64,000 bases of DNA from Saprospiraceae bacterium (GCA_016714985.1 JADKBS010000005.1:458481-522480); one strand, 5' to 3'. Counted from the first letter of the stretch, positions 17,491-26,842 are shown. Numbers and translations are program-made. The notes: generated by a model from the sequence alone, not told the origin.

Positions 17491-18351
17491 TTATTCCTCC
17501 TTCCCGTCGCCCAATTCCTTTTGCTTTTTTGCTTCCGCAATTTGCTGCTTGAAATTGCGCTCCGTAACCACCTTAGAGCCAGTCCGTTTCTCGAAAGCCT
17601 CAAGGGCATCGCCAGCCGCAGCACCGCCTTCTTGGGCTGCTGCCTTATTTTCGATAAAGCCCTTTGCGTCCCGGTTGATGACCTCGTTGCGGGTAGCCGT
17701 TTCGCCGAGCATGGTGAAAATAAGTTCCAAATCCGTCATGTGATCCCGAAGATTCTCCCTTTTCAAATCTTTCAACTTCACGTACTCCGATGGAGTCAAC
17801 CCAAAGGTCGCCTTCGAGATTTCAGCCGTGAGGATGGCGTATTCCAGTCCTTTCTTCACATCCCTCAACTTCCATTCATCGGTGAGCTTGCCCCTGATTT
17901 CGATGGATTGTAGCCGCTTCGCAATCCAGTCCTCGCTGTAGCCGAGTGCTCTGTAATACTGCCTTGCCCGCTCGGCGGCCAGTTCCGGGTTCTCGATTTC
18001 TTGGATGCGCTCATAGCCGACTTTGGCCAGCCATTGCTTGAACGGTTCCGCTTTCGGGGAAGGGATAGATTGGATGAGACGAAACATACTTTCAGTATTT
18101 GCAGCTTCAGTCCCTCTCATTTTACCATCCAATGACTTCATTTTCAACTTTTCGGTATTTGCGAAAAGTTCATCATTTCCGCTCTCAGATTGCATCCTTG
18201 CTCGCAATTCATTCCAGTAGCGGCTTGGTTGAGGACTTTCCGACAGCGCTTCAATTACATCAACAATGGAAAACCACCATTCCCCCTTATACCAAACTCT
18301 ACGGATTTCCTTTTCCTGAAAAACGGCCAATTTGTTTTGTGCTTCTTCCAT
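17491..18351 (-). CDS. BRO-N domain protein (antirepressor-like)
   Basis: A 286-residue protein. The N-terminal ~110 residues match the BRO-N domain known from phage antirepressors (key parts RRVWYKGEWWFSIVDVIEAL and SRYWNELRARM). The remaining two thirds are helical and charged, with EPFKQWLAKVGYERIQEIEN, and carry no recognised catalytic motif. BRO-N proteins of this length are common in bacterial chromosomes; their role is unknown. No phage genes are adjacent. The start at 18351 avoids a non-conserved 13-residue extension. Confidence 0.75.
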   Translation of the reverse strand: MEEAQNKLAVFQEKEIRRVWYKGEWWFSIVDVIEALSESPQPSRYWNELRARMQSESGNDELFANTEKLKMKSLDGKMRGTEAANTESMFRLIQSIPSPKAEPFKQWLAKVGYERIQEIENPELAAERARQYYRALGYSEDWIAKRLQSIEIRGKLTDEWKLRDVKKGLEYAILTAEISKATFGLTPSEYVKLKDLKRENLRDHMTDLELIFTMLGETATRNEVINRDAKGFIENKAAAQEGGAAAGDALEAFEKRTGSKVVTERNFKQQIAEAKKQKELGDGKEE

Positions 18352-18485
18352 GACTTTAGGTTTGAGCGATAAAGGTAAATATTGAAACAAATATTTTCAT
18401 TAATAAAACAAATAAATTCATTTCTTATAAATTTAGAACTTTTTCTTAGCCAACTCATTCGTCCAACTTACCCTATTTTCGCCCC

Positions 18486-19142
18486 ATGAAAAAAGGCATC
18501 ATCTTCGACATGGACGGCACGATGGTGGACAATATGATGGTCCACCACCGGGCATGGCAGCGCAAACTGGCGGAACTGGGACTGGACTTGTCCATTGACG
18601 AAGTCAAGGAAAAAATCCACGGCATCAACGAGGAAATTCTGGAGCGGATTTTTGGCGACCGCTTCACGGTGGAGGAGCGACGCCGCATTTCATGGGAAAA
18701 AGAGGCCGCCTATCGGGAAATCTTCCTACCTGAACTGCGGCTCCTTCCTGGTTTGCAGGGCTTTTTGGAAATGGCAAAAGCTGCCAATATCCCAATGGCC
18801 ATCGGCACGGCAGCACCTACGGAGAACGTAGAATTCGTAATGGATAATCTTAGATTGCACCCATATTTCAAAGGGGTTTTCGATGCAAAAAGCGTCACAA
18901 AAGGCAAGCCCGACCCCGAGATTTTTCATGTAGCCGCTGCCGCAATGGGCCTATCGACCGCCGACTGTCTCATCTTCGAGGACAGCGTGACGGGGGCGGA
19001 AGCGGCCCGGAGGGCTGGCGCTCAGGCCGTCATTGTAACCACGACGCATGGGCGGGAGGAGTTTGCTCATTTCAACCATATCGTTCGGTTTGTGGAGGAT
19101 TTTGAAGGCTTGGAATTGAGGAACCTTGGACTGATAGGGTAG
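18486..19142 (+). CDS. HAD-superfamily phosphatase/phosphoglucomutase (beta-PGM-like)
   Basis: A 218-residue HAD hydrolase, subfamily IA. The DMDGTMVD catalytic motif is at residues 9-16, the nucleophile being the first Asp. A helical cap follows. Motif II is GTAAP, Lys is in KGKPDPEIF and the acidic motif IV is FEDSVTGAEAA. The overall pattern matches beta-phosphoglucomutase or 2-deoxyglucose-6-phosphatase-like enzymes; the substrate is unknown. It converges on hisIE with a 5-bp gap. Confidence 0.88.
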   Translation: MKKGIIFDMDGTMVDNMMVHHRAWQRKLAELGLDLSIDEVKEKIHGINEEILERIFGDRFTVEERRRISWEKEAAYREIFLPELRLLPGLQGFLEMAKAANIPMAIGTAAPTENVEFVMDNLRLHPYFKGVFDAKSVTKGKPDPEIFHVAAAAMGLSTADCLIFEDSVTGAEAARRAGAQAVIVTTTHGREEFAHFNHIVRFVEDFEGLELRNLGLIG

Positions 19143-19147
19143 GGGCA

Positions 19148-19738
19148 TTACTTCATCCTTCTATGCAAAACAGCCTCCACCTCTGCCAGCGAATGCCCCT
19201 TAGCCCGCAGCAATACAAGCAAGTGGAACACCAAATCCGCAGCCTCGCCAAGGAACAAATCGGGGTCGTCGCCTTGGGCTTCCAAGGCCACTTCAACCCC
19301 TTCTTCACCCACTTTTTGCGCCATTTTTTTGATGCCTTTTTTTATCAAACTGGCCACGTAGCTCCCCTCCGTCGGATTTGTGAAGCGGTCGTTGATGATG
19401 GACTCCAATGCGGGCAAGAAGGCCCCAGCATTTGTTTCCCCGAAGCAAGTAGCACTGCCCGTATGGCAGACAGGGCCATGTGGTTTAGCCTTAATCAAAA
19501 TAGTGTCCGCATCGCAATCCGCCAGCACCTCCACCACGTCGAGGAAGTGGCCGCTCGTCTCGCCCTTTGTCCATAGCCGCTGCTTGCTTCGGCTGAAAAA
19601 CGTGACCCGTTGCTCGGCCAAAGTCTTCGTCAAAGCTGTCTCGTCCATGAAACCGAGCATGAGCACCACGCCCGTTTTAGCATCCTGAACGATAGCCGGG
19701 GCGAGGCCGTCGGGGTATTTTTTGAAATTGATTTGCAT
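19148..19738 (-). CDS. hisIE: Bifunctional phosphoribosyl-AMP cyclohydrolase / phosphoribosyl-ATP pyrophosphatase
   Basis: A 196-residue fusion catalysing steps 2 and 3 of histidine synthesis. The N-terminal PRA-CH domain (about 1-105) shows FFSRSKQRLWTKGETSGH and the zinc cysteines in DCDADTILIK and VCHTGSATCF. The C-terminal PRA-PH helical domain (about 110-196) shows the GEEGVEVALEA catalytic block. It is the last gene of the his operon. Confidence 0.95.
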   Translation of the reverse strand: MQINFKKYPDGLAPAIVQDAKTGVVLMLGFMDETALTKTLAEQRVTFFSRSKQRLWTKGETSGHFLDVVEVLADCDADTILIKAKPHGPVCHTGSATCFGETNAGAFLPALESIINDRFTNPTEGSYVASLIKKGIKKMAQKVGEEGVEVALEAQGDDPDLFLGEAADLVFHLLVLLRAKGHSLAEVEAVLHRRMK

Positions 19739-19762
19739 GGTGATAGTGTTGAAGGATGGTTA

Positions 19763-19841
19763 CACGGATTTGGCGGATGCGACTGATTTACACTGATTTT
19801 TGCAAGAAAAAAAAATCCATAGTCATCCGCCCAATCTGCCT
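19763..19841. repeat. Imperfect palindrome between hisF and hisIE
   Basis: The left arm (cggatttggcggatgcgact then gatttacactgatttt) faces a right arm (19806-19841, tccatagtcatccgcccaat). Arms built from a gga(t)tt/gatt word; pairing is imperfect. Confidence 0.55.
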
Positions 19842-19857
19842 GAACACCTTATCCGGT

Positions 19858-20613
19858 TCATATCCTAACGGCAACGCCGTTATCCGTTAAATATCTTTTC
19901 AAATCCGGCACAGGAATCTCCCCAAAATGGAAGATGCTCGCCGCCAGCGCCGCATCGGCTTTTCCTTCGGTAAAAATTTCGGTGAAATGCGCCATCCTGC
20001 CCGCCCCGCCGCTGGCGATGACTGGGATGTGGAGTCGTTCCGAAATGGCCCTCGTCAATTCAATGGCAAAGCCGTTCTTGCTGCCATCGTGGTCCATCGA
20101 AGTGAGCAGTATTTCGCCTGCGCCCCGCTCCTGCGCCTCGTCGGCCCAAGCCAGTGCCCGCACTTCCGTGCGCAGCCGCCCGCCGTTCAGATAGACCCAC
20201 CAGTCGCCGGCCTCCTGCTTAGCGTCAATGGCCACCACGATGCACTGGCTGCCGAATTCCCTCGCCAATTCATTGATTAACAGCGGATTGCGCACCGCCG
20301 CTGAGTTCACCGACACCTTGTCGGCCCCAGCCTCCAGCAGCACCGACACATCTGCCACCGAGCCGATGCCACCACCCACGGTAAACGGGATATTGATGGC
20401 TTGCGCAATGCGGTGTACCAGTTCGGCAAATGTTTTTCGACCCTCATGTGTGGCGGTGATATCGAGGAAAACCAGTTCGTCGGCACCCTCGGCGGCATAG
20501 CGGGCGGCCAGTTCCACTGGGTCGCCAGCGTCCCGCAGGTTCACGAAATTGACCCCTTTCACGGTGCGCCCGTCCTTGATGTCGAGGCAGGGGATGATAC
20601 GTTTTGTAAGCAT
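19858..20613 (-). CDS. hisF: Imidazole glycerol phosphate synthase, cyclase subunit
   Basis: A 251-residue TIM barrel that works with HisH to form imidazole-glycerol phosphate and AICAR. The N-terminal RIIPCLDIKDGRTVKGVNF contains the catalytic Asp. VGGGIGSVADV and IASGGAGRMAHF are the two phosphate-binding loops. Length is standard. Confidence 0.97.
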   Translation of the reverse strand: MLTKRIIPCLDIKDGRTVKGVNFVNLRDAGDPVELAARYAAEGADELVFLDITATHEGRKTFAELVHRIAQAINIPFTVGGGIGSVADVSVLLEAGADKVSVNSAAVRNPLLINELAREFGSQCIVVAIDAKQEAGDWWVYLNGGRLRTEVRALAWADEAQERGAGEILLTSMDHDGSKNGFAIELTRAISERLHIPVIASGGAGRMAHFTEIFTEGKADAALAASIFHFGEIPVPDLKRYLTDNGVAVRI

Positions 20614-20624
20614 GAGACGAATTG

Positions 20625-20703
20625 CTCTATGTCTCTCCGTGCCCTCCGTTCCTCTGTGTTTAAACTAACACGGAGGGTCGGAGGGCACGGAGGAACACAG
20701 AGG
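20625..20703. repeat. Near-perfect palindrome between hisA and hisF
   Basis: Left arm 20625-20661 (contains ctccgtgccctccgttcctc) and right arm 20667-20703 pair over about 36 bp with few mismatches. It starts 3 bp after the hisA stop codon and ends about 12 bp before the hisF start codon (minus strand). Confidence 0.85.
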
Positions 20704-20705
20704 TT

Positions 20706-21422
20706 TTAAAGCCAAATTGTTAAGTTCTCAAAATCCTCATAAATCGCCTTCCCCACAATCGCCCCAGCGCAACCAATCTCCGTCAGTTCTACCAAGTCAT
20801 TTGGCTGGCTCACGCCACCGCTGGCAATTAACCGCAGCCCCGGAAATTGCGCCAGCACCCGCTGGTACAGATCGGTGGAAGGCCCCGTCAGCAGCCCGTC
20901 CCGCCCGATGTCCGTGCAGAAAACCTGCTGGACGCCCGCTCTAGTCATTTCCCCCAAAAACTCGAAAAGCCCGATTTCGGTCTGTTCCAACCAGCCGTTG
21001 ATTGCCAGTTTTTCGTGCCTAACGTCCACGCCAAGCAGGATTTTTTCAGGGCCATATTTTTCCAACCATTTGAAAAACAATGGCATATCTTTCACTGCCA
21101 CACTACCGATGGCTGCCATCGCTGCCCCCGCCTCGAACACCGCCTCAATGTCTTCATACGTTTTGATACCGCCGCTGAAATCAATGATGAGTGAGGTTTC
21201 GGCGGCTACTTGTTGAAGTATATGTAGATGTTGCGGCTTTCCCGCCCGTGCCCCATCCAAATCCACCATGTGTAATCGCCGGAAGCCAGCCGCTTCGAAC
21301 TGCTTGGCCACGGCCACGGGGTCGCTGGCATAGTCGGTACGCTGTGCGAAGTCGCCTTGGCGCAGGCGGACGCAGTGCCGATTAATGAGGTCCATTGCTG
21401 GTATTACCTCGGTTTTTTTCAT
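20706..21422 (-). CDS. hisA: ProFAR isomerase HisA
   Basis: A 238-residue TIM-barrel isomerase for step 4 of histidine synthesis. The start (MKKTEVIPAMDLINRHCVRL) gives the conserved catalytic Asp near residue 10. Phosphate loops are DFSGGIKTYEDIE and IASGGVSQPND. The start overlaps the hisH stop by 4 bp (ATGA), showing translational coupling. The longer upstream frame runs into hisH and is rejected. Confidence 0.96.
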   Translation of the reverse strand: MKKTEVIPAMDLINRHCVRLRQGDFAQRTDYASDPVAVAKQFEAAGFRRLHMVDLDGARAGKPQHLHILQQVAAETSLIIDFSGGIKTYEDIEAVFEAGAAMAAIGSVAVKDMPLFFKWLEKYGPEKILLGVDVRHEKLAINGWLEQTEIGLFEFLGEMTRAGVQQVFCTDIGRDGLLTGPSTDLYQRVLAQFPGLRLIASGGVSQPNDLVELTEIGCAGAIVGKAIYEDFENLTIWL

Positions 21423-22024
21423 GATTTCAGGTTTAAAAAGTTGCGGAGCAACTGCTCCCCCGCCGCAGCGCTCTTCTCTGGGTGGAACTGCACCCCGTAA
21501 AAATTCCGCCACTGAACAGCACTCGAAAACGCTTCGCCGTAGTCCGTTTGGGCAATGGTCGCCTCGTTCAATTCCATCGCATAGGAGTGGACAAAGTAGA
21601 AAAAAGGATTGGGTGTGATGTTTTCAAATAATTGATTTTCAAGGGATTGGATGGTATTCCACCCGACATGCGGCACTTTAAGTCGCTCTCCAGTTGAAGT
21701 CTCCCCAAGCAGTCGCCTCACCTTCGCTGGCACGATTCCAAGACATTCTGTATCGTTTTCCTCCGAGTGTTCCCCCAGCAGTTGCATCCCCAAACAAATG
21801 CCCAAAACGGGCTGCGTCAGGCTGCGGATGACGGTGTCTAAGCCCCGTTCCCGAAGGTAGCGCATGGCCGTACTCGCCTCGCCCACGCCTGGGAAGATGA
21901 CCCGCTCTGCCGAACGGATTTCTGCAGGGTCGTCGGTCAAAATGGCGGCTACACCGAGCCGTTCCAAGGCATTCAGCACAGATTGGATATTGCCTGCATT
22001 GTAGCGGATGACTGCTATTTTCAT
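21419..22024 (-). CDS. hisH: Imidazole glycerol phosphate synthase, glutamine amidotransferase subunit
   Basis: A 201-residue class I glutaminase partner of HisF. The nucleophile Cys is in VLGICLGMQLLGE and the His/Glu pair in YGVQFHPEKS. The N-terminal KIAVIRYNAGNIQSVLNAL sets the start at 22024; the extra 33 residues upstream translate a repeat. It overlaps hisA by 4 bp. Confidence 0.96.
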   Translation of the reverse strand: MKIAVIRYNAGNIQSVLNALERLGVAAILTDDPAEIRSAERVIFPGVGEASTAMRYLRERGLDTVIRSLTQPVLGICLGMQLLGEHSEENDTECLGIVPAKVRRLLGETSTGERLKVPHVGWNTIQSLENQLFENITPNPFFYFVHSYAMELNEATIAQTDYGEAFSSAVQWRNFYGVQFHPEKSAAAGEQLLRNFLNLKS

Positions 22025-22033
22025 GTAGTAGAG

Positions 22034-22181
22034 TTTGATTGTTGATTGACGATTACATGATTGTTGATTGTTGAAGTAATGGACGATTTTGGATTTTCGA
22101 TGGATGAAATCATACATTGTCAATTTGCCATTTTACATTCCATCAACAATCAATAATCATGTAATCTGTTAATCGTCAATC
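22034..22181. repeat. gattgttgattgacgatt word palindrome between hisB and hisH
   Basis: Left arm 22034-22072 and right arm 22142-22181 are near-perfect reverse complements over about 38 bp, separated by about 70 bp of A/T-rich sequence. The word is shared with the element at 33441. Confidence 0.9.
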
Positions 22182-22183
22182 AG

Positions 22184-23287
22184 TTATAAAAGGCCTTTGG
22201 TCGAGGGCAGCGCATTCCCCTCCTTCCGCACCGCCATTTTCATCGCTTTCGCAAATGCCTTGAATATCGCTTCGATTTTGTGGTGTTCGTTCTGCCCCTC
22301 GGCCTTGATGTTCAGGTTGCACTTCGCCGTATCGCTGAAGGATTTGAAGAAATGGAAGAACATCTCCGTGGGCATGTCGCCGACTTTTTCCCGCTTGAAT
22401 TCGGCCTCCCAAACCAACCATGGGCGACCGCCAAAATCCAGCGCTACTTGCGCCAAGCAGTCGTCCATCGGCAGGCAGAAGCCGTACCGCTCGATGCCCC
22501 GCTTGTCGCTTAGCGCCTGGCGGAACGCCTCGCCGAGTGCCAATCCAGTGTCCTCAATAGTATGGTGCTCGTCAATGTGCAGGTCACCCAATGCCTTGAT
22601 TTTCAGGTCAATACCGCCGTGGCGAACTATCTGCTCCAGCATGTGGTCGAAGAAGCCGAGGCCCGTGGAGAGTTCCACTTGGCCACTTCCATCCAAGTTG
22701 ATTTCCACCAAAATATCCGTCTCCTTCGTCTTTCGGTGGACGCTCGCCTGGCGGTCTGGCCGAAGCAAGTAGTCGCCGATTTCGTCCCAAGTGTCCACCA
22801 CAAGCTCAGCCTTTTGCTCCCATTCTCCCAAGGGCAACAAACCTCGGATGCCGATGGCCCTTGCGCCGAGGTTCTTCGCCAGTATGATGTCCGTGTGGCG
22901 ATCACCAACAACGTAACTGTTGGCGAGGTCGTAGCTGCCGTTCAGGTAATCGGTGAGCATGGCCGTGCCGGGTTTCCGGGTGGCTAGGCCCTCATGCTGG
23001 AAGCTCTTGTCAACATGGATGGCATCAAAGACAATACCCTCATTTTCAAGGATTTGCAGCAGTTTGCCCTGCACCCGGTCGAAATTTTCCTGCGGGTAAA
23101 TATCGGTGCCAAGGCCGTCTTGGTTCGTCACCATCACGAGCAAGTAGTCGGTCTGCGTCCTGATTTTGTGCAGGTTTCGGATGAGGCCAGGGAGCAGCAC
23201 CATTTGCTCCAAAGTGTCAATTTGGAAAGTTTCGGGCACCTCGTTGATGAGGACGCCGTCCCGGTCGAGGAAGAGTATCTTTTTCAT
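22184..23287 (-). CDS. hisB: Bifunctional histidinol-phosphatase / imidazoleglycerol-phosphate dehydratase
   Basis: A 367-residue fusion. The N-terminal HAD phosphatase (about 1-165) has FLDRDGVLINE, VTNQDGLGT and the zinc-loop region. The C-terminal dehydratase (about 170-367) has the manganese-binding DEHHTIEDTGLALGEAFRQ and FDHMLEQIVRHGG blocks. This fusion is normal in enterobacteria and Bacteroidota. The start overlaps the hisC stop by 4 bp (ATGA). Confidence 0.97.
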   Translation of the reverse strand: MKKILFLDRDGVLINEVPETFQIDTLEQMVLLPGLIRNLHKIRTQTDYLLVMVTNQDGLGTDIYPQENFDRVQGKLLQILENEGIVFDAIHVDKSFQHEGLATRKPGTAMLTDYLNGSYDLANSYVVGDRHTDIILAKNLGARAIGIRGLLPLGEWEQKAELVVDTWDEIGDYLLRPDRQASVHRKTKETDILVEINLDGSGQVELSTGLGFFDHMLEQIVRHGGIDLKIKALGDLHIDEHHTIEDTGLALGEAFRQALSDKRGIERYGFCLPMDDCLAQVALDFGGRPWLVWEAEFKREKVGDMPTEMFFHFFKSFSDTAKCNLNIKAEGQNEHHKIEAIFKAFAKAMKMAVRKEGNALPSTKGLL

Positions 23288-24357
23288 GAAGGATTGGAGG
23301 ATTGAATGACTGAAGGATTGAAGTCGGCCAATAGCTCAAGAAGTCGGTCATTTTCTTGCTGTGTGCCAACTGTAATGCGCAAACATCCCTCGCAAAGCGG
23401 TTCACGTGACCTGTCCCGAACCACCACGCCATTTTGTTTTAAGTAATTGAAAATCAATGTGCTATCCCGCATTTTTACCAAAAGGAAATTGGCGTCGCTG
23501 GGGTAGATGCGCTCCACTAAGTCCAGTTTAGCCAGCTCGGTTTCGAGCTTTTTTCGCTCCCCAATGATGGTTGCTACCGAGCCATCCAGCCCCGTTTCCA
23601 AAGCCGAGAGAACGGTCCGTTGCGTGGGCAATCCGACGTTGTACGGGTATTTCACGGCGTTCATATAATGAATGATTTCTGCGGAGGCGAAGGCCATGCC
23701 CAGCCTTGCGCCCGCCAATGCCCAAGCCTTGGATAGGGTTTGCAGCACCACTAATTTTGGGAATTCGGCAAGATGCTGCGAACATGATTTTGCGCCTTCG
23801 GCGAAGTCAATGTATGCCTCGTCCACAACCACGATGCCGGGGAAATTGCGGAGCAAAAACTCAATGGCGGTGGGGTCGAGGAGGTTGCCTGTTGGGTTGT
23901 TTGGGGAGCATAAAAACAGCAATTTGGAATTGGGTGTAGCAGCTTCCAGCACCGCTTGGGGGCGAAGTTGGAAGTCTTCGGTTAAAAGAACATGTCGAAT
24001 CGGCGTCCCGTGAATATCCGCCTGCACCCGGTACATACCGTAGGTAGGCGGGCAGGTGATGGCCTCGTCCACACCTGGCTCGCAAAAGATACGGAAGAGA
24101 AGGTCAATTGCTTCGTCGCTGCCATTGCCAAGGAAAATGGACTCAATGGGTACGCCTTTTAGCTTCGCAATACGCTGTTTTACAACCAGTTGCAGCGGGT
24201 CGGGGTAGCGGTTCAGCGCCTCGCCGAACAGGTCATGGCCGTTCTCGTTTGCATCGAGAAAGACGGACGCAGTGCCGCTGAACTCGCTCCGGGCAGAGGA
24301 GTAGGGCCTGAGTTGAATGATGTTGCTTCGGATTAAATTCTGTACCTTATACATCAT
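23284..24357 (-). CDS. hisC: Histidinol-phosphate aminotransferase
   Basis: A 357-residue PLP enzyme of fold type I. The N-terminal LIRSNIIQLRPYSSARSEF substrate region, SPNNPTGN, VVDEAYIDF and the PLP-lysine motif LSKAWALAGARLG are present. The last ~12 residues (NPSVIQSSNPS) are encoded by a gaaggattg repeat array, so the natural C-terminus probably ended earlier. Confidence 0.96.
   Translation of the reverse strand: MMYKVQNLIRSNIIQLRPYSSARSEFSGTASVFLDANENGHDLFGEALNRYPDPLQLVVKQRIAKLKGVPIESIFLGNGSDEAIDLLFRIFCEPGVDEAITCPPTYGMYRVQADIHGTPIRHVLLTEDFQLRPQAVLEAATPNSKLLFLCSPNNPTGNLLDPTAIEFLLRNFPGIVVVDEAYIDFAEGAKSCSQHLAEFPKLVVLQTLSKAWALAGARLGMAFASAEIIHYMNAVKYPYNVGLPTQRTVLSALETGLDGSVATIIGERKKLETELAKLDLVERIYPSDANFLLVKMRDSTLIFNYLKQNGVVVRDRSREPLCEGCLRITVGTQQENDRLLELLADFNPSVIQSSNPS
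23288..23322. repeat. gaaggattg word array forming the 3' end of hisC
   Basis: Copies of gaaggattg/ggaggattg run directly up to the hisC stop and hisB start. It is translated as the hisC tail. No opposite arm is seen. Same word as at 2866. Confidence 0.55.
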
Positions 24358-24384
24358 TAGTCGCTTTTGTGAAATAGGTGGTTT

Positions 24385-24535
24385 TTGATTTAAGATATAA
24401 GATTCCAGATATAAGATTTTAGATTTATTGGTGATTGAGGAAGTCGAGATTTGTGAATTTACAAGTTATATCAGCCTTGTTTATCGAAGGTAGGCTCCCA
24501 AATCTTATATCGTACATCTTATATCTGAAATCAAA
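24385..24535. repeat. gatataagat word palindrome between hisD and hisC
   Basis: Left arm 24385-24425 (gatttaagatataagattcc...) and right arm 24500-24535 (aaatcttatatcgtacatct...) are near reverse complements. On the minus strand the right arm encodes the last hisD residues (about ILISDIRCTI) and its stop codon. Confidence 0.85.
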
Positions 24536-25824
24536 ATATGCTTATCATGGGATGACAGCCGCACCGCCACCGCCCTCGCATGTGCCTCCAGTTCCTCCGC
24601 CCTCGCCATTGTGACGATGGCCGACCCGATGCCTTCCATGCCTTCCTGACTGATGCGCTGGAACGTGATTTTTTTCATAAAACTGTCCAACGAAACGCCG
24701 GAATAGCTGCGGGCGAAGCCGCTCGTGGGCAAGGTATGGTTCGTGCCGCTGGCATAGTCTCCCGCTGCTTCGGGGGTATAGTTGCCTAGAAAAACAGAGC
24801 CAGCGTTGACCACTCGCTCAGCCAAATCTTCTGCATTAGCGCAGGCCAAAATCAAGTGCTCAGGGGCATAGAAATTGATGGCGTCGAGTGCAACTTCCTG
24901 ATTTTCAAGTAACAAGAAAACGCTGTGGTCGAGTGCAGCACGGAGCATTTGCTGGCGGGGCAGGGTAGCCATTTGTTTTTCGACTTCGTCAATGACCTGC
25001 TGTAAAACGGTTTCGGAGGTCGTCAAAAACACCACTTGCGAATCCACGTCGTGCTCAGCTTGGGAGAGCAGGTCGGCGGCGGCGAAGGCAGGTACGCAGG
25101 TTTCATCCGCAAAGACCAGCACTTCCGATGGCCCGGCGGGCATGTCAATCGGGATGCCGGACTGCTGCACGAGCAATTTGGCGGCAGTAACGTAGCGATT
25201 GCCGGGGCCGAAGATTTTATAGACCTGTGGAACGGTTTCTGTGCCAAAAGCCAGTGCCCCGATGGCCTGCGCCCCGCCGACCTTGAAGATGCGATGAATG
25301 CCTGCTACTTGCGCAGCGAACAAAATGGCCGGGTGGACCGAGCCGTCTTTTGCCGGAGGGGTACAAAGCGCAACCTCTTGACAGCCAGCTAATTGCGCTG
25401 GGATGCCAAGCATCAGAACAGTGGAGAATAGCGGCGCCGTACCCCCCGGAATGTACAGCCCGACCCGCTCGATGCCCACGCTTTTGCGCCAGCAAACAAC
25501 GCCGGGCATGGTCTCGATTTGCTTCACGGGTTCAAGTTGTGCTGCATGGAAGGTCTGGATGTTTTTTACCGCCAATCGGATGGCTGCTTTAAGGTCGTCG
25601 GGCAGGCTGCGCTCGGCGGCAGCCAATTCCTCGGCTGTCACTTCGAGGCGGTTGAGTTGGACGCCATCGAAGCGGGCGGTGTACTCCCGGAGGGCGGCGT
25701 CGCCACGGGTTTTTACGCTCCGCAATACTTCCGTAACGGTGGCCGAGAGGTCTTCTTGGTCAATGACCGGGCGCTGGAGGAGCTGCGCAAGTTGTTGATT
25801 GTCAGGATATTTTGAAATTTTCAT
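24505..25824 (-). CDS. hisD: Histidinol dehydrogenase
   Basis: A 439-residue zinc-dependent NAD enzyme for the last two oxidation steps. GLYIPGGTAPLFSTVLMLG, IDMPAGPSEVLVFADE, LLSQAEHDVDSQVVF and ASGTNHTLPTSGFA are the family signatures. The start at 25824 gives MKISKYPDN; the 14-residue extension upstream translates a repeat arm. The C-terminal ~9 residues are repeat-derived. Confidence 0.97.
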   Translation of the reverse strand: MKISKYPDNQQLAQLLQRPVIDQEDLSATVTEVLRSVKTRGDAALREYTARFDGVQLNRLEVTAEELAAAERSLPDDLKAAIRLAVKNIQTFHAAQLEPVKQIETMPGVVCWRKSVGIERVGLYIPGGTAPLFSTVLMLGIPAQLAGCQEVALCTPPAKDGSVHPAILFAAQVAGIHRIFKVGGAQAIGALAFGTETVPQVYKIFGPGNRYVTAAKLLVQQSGIPIDMPAGPSEVLVFADETCVPAFAAADLLSQAEHDVDSQVVFLTTSETVLQQVIDEVEKQMATLPRQQMLRAALDHSVFLLLENQEVALDAINFYAPEHLILACANAEDLAERVVNAGSVFLGNYTPEAAGDYASGTNHTLPTSGFARSYSGVSLDSFMKKITFQRISQEGMEGIGSAIVTMARAEELEAHARAVAVRLSSHDKHILISDIRCTI

Positions 25825-25825
25825 A

Positions 25826-25906
25826 GTGGACGGTGGACGGTGGACGGTGGACGGTGGACGGAACACGGGGCGCTCCCGTCTATCGTCAACCGTCTATCGT
25901 CAACCG
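25826..25906. repeat. ggacggtggac word palindrome between hisG and hisD
   Basis: Left arm: five copies of gtggacg (25826-25861). Right arm 25875-25906: cgtctatcgtcaaccg twice. The arms have drifted in sequence but keep the tandem-word structure. The word is shared with the element at 49279. Confidence 0.8.
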
Positions 25907-25908
25907 AT

Positions 25909-26760
25909 TTAAAGTATCATTTTTTCAATCGGCACGACCAGTATTCCCTGTGCGCCGTTGGCTTTCAAGTCTTCGATGATGTCCCAAAAACGGTCTTCCT
26001 GCACGACGGAATGGACGCTGCTCCAACCCGCATCGGCCAGCGGGAGCACCGTCGGGCTTTTCATGCCGGGCAGGATTCGGATGATGGCAGCGAGTCGGTC
26101 GTTGGGGGCGTTCAGGAGGATGTACTTGTGGTTCTTGGACTTTTTGACGGCTCGGATTCGGAAGAGCAGCTTGTCGAGCAGGGCCTGTTTTTCCGAGGGC
26201 AGGTTTTGCGAAGCAACCAAGACGGCCTGCGATTCGAGGACGGTCTCGACCTCACGCAACCCATTGGAAATCAAGGTGCTACCCGTGCTGACGAGGTCGC
26301 AGATGCAGTCGGCGAGGCCGATGCTGGGTGCTATTTCGACCGAGCCGCTAATTTCGTGGAGGTCGGCTTGGATACCGTTTTTCAGAAGGAAACCCCCTAA
26401 AATCTGTGGGTAAGAGGTGGCGATGCGGGCGCCTTGGAGGCTGGTCACACCGTCGTAACTGGCGGACTTGGGCACGGCCAATGAGAGTCGGCAGCGCCCA
26501 AAACCCAGCGGCTCGATGACTTCGACGAGCTTGTTTTTCTCAAAAACGACGTTCTCTCCGACAATGCCGCAGTCGGCCACGCCGTCCTCGACGTATTGCG
26601 GGATGTCGTCGTCACGGAGGAAGAAGACTTCCAGCGGGAAACTGTCGGCCACGGCACGGAGCCTCCCGCCACCGTTGCTGACGCCGATGGAGCAGGATTT
26701 GAGGAGGCCGACGGAGTCTTCGTAGAGGCGGCCAGATTTTTGGATGGCGAGTTTTAGCAT
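25909..26760 (-). CDS. hisG: ATP phosphoribosyltransferase (long form)
   Basis: A 283-residue first enzyme of the histidine pathway, long form with a C-terminal regulatory (histidine-binding) domain at about 210-283. KLAIQKSGRLYEDSV opens the protein; VADCGIVGENV and ICDLVSTGSTLISNGLREV, the PRPP-binding loop, are clear. The start at 26760 is chosen because upstream codons belong to the leader region. It is the first gene of the operon. Confidence 0.96.
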   Translation of the reverse strand: MLKLAIQKSGRLYEDSVGLLKSCSIGVSNGGGRLRAVADSFPLEVFFLRDDDIPQYVEDGVADCGIVGENVVFEKNKLVEVIEPLGFGRCRLSLAVPKSASYDGVTSLQGARIATSYPQILGGFLLKNGIQADLHEISGSVEIAPSIGLADCICDLVSTGSTLISNGLREVETVLESQAVLVASQNLPSEKQALLDKLLFRIRAVKKSKNHKYILLNAPNDRLAAIIRILPGMKSPTVLPLADAGWSSVHSVVQEDRFWDIIEDLKANGAQGILVVPIEKMIL

Positions 26761-26842
26761 GGTTTGATTGTTGAATTGTTTGATTGCTGGGGAGGTACCC
26801 CTTCCCAAAGGGATAAATCGGGGATGACAAATAATGGTAAAC

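Noticed and set aside
17491..18351. Prophage remnant suggested by the BRO-N protein
   Set aside because: No integrase, structural phage gene or attachment-site repeat is seen nearby; metabolic genes flank it on both sides.
25826..25861. Minisatellite inside the hisD reading frame
   Set aside because: The hisD homology starts at 25824; the upstream in-frame codons are a repeat arm, not part of the protein.
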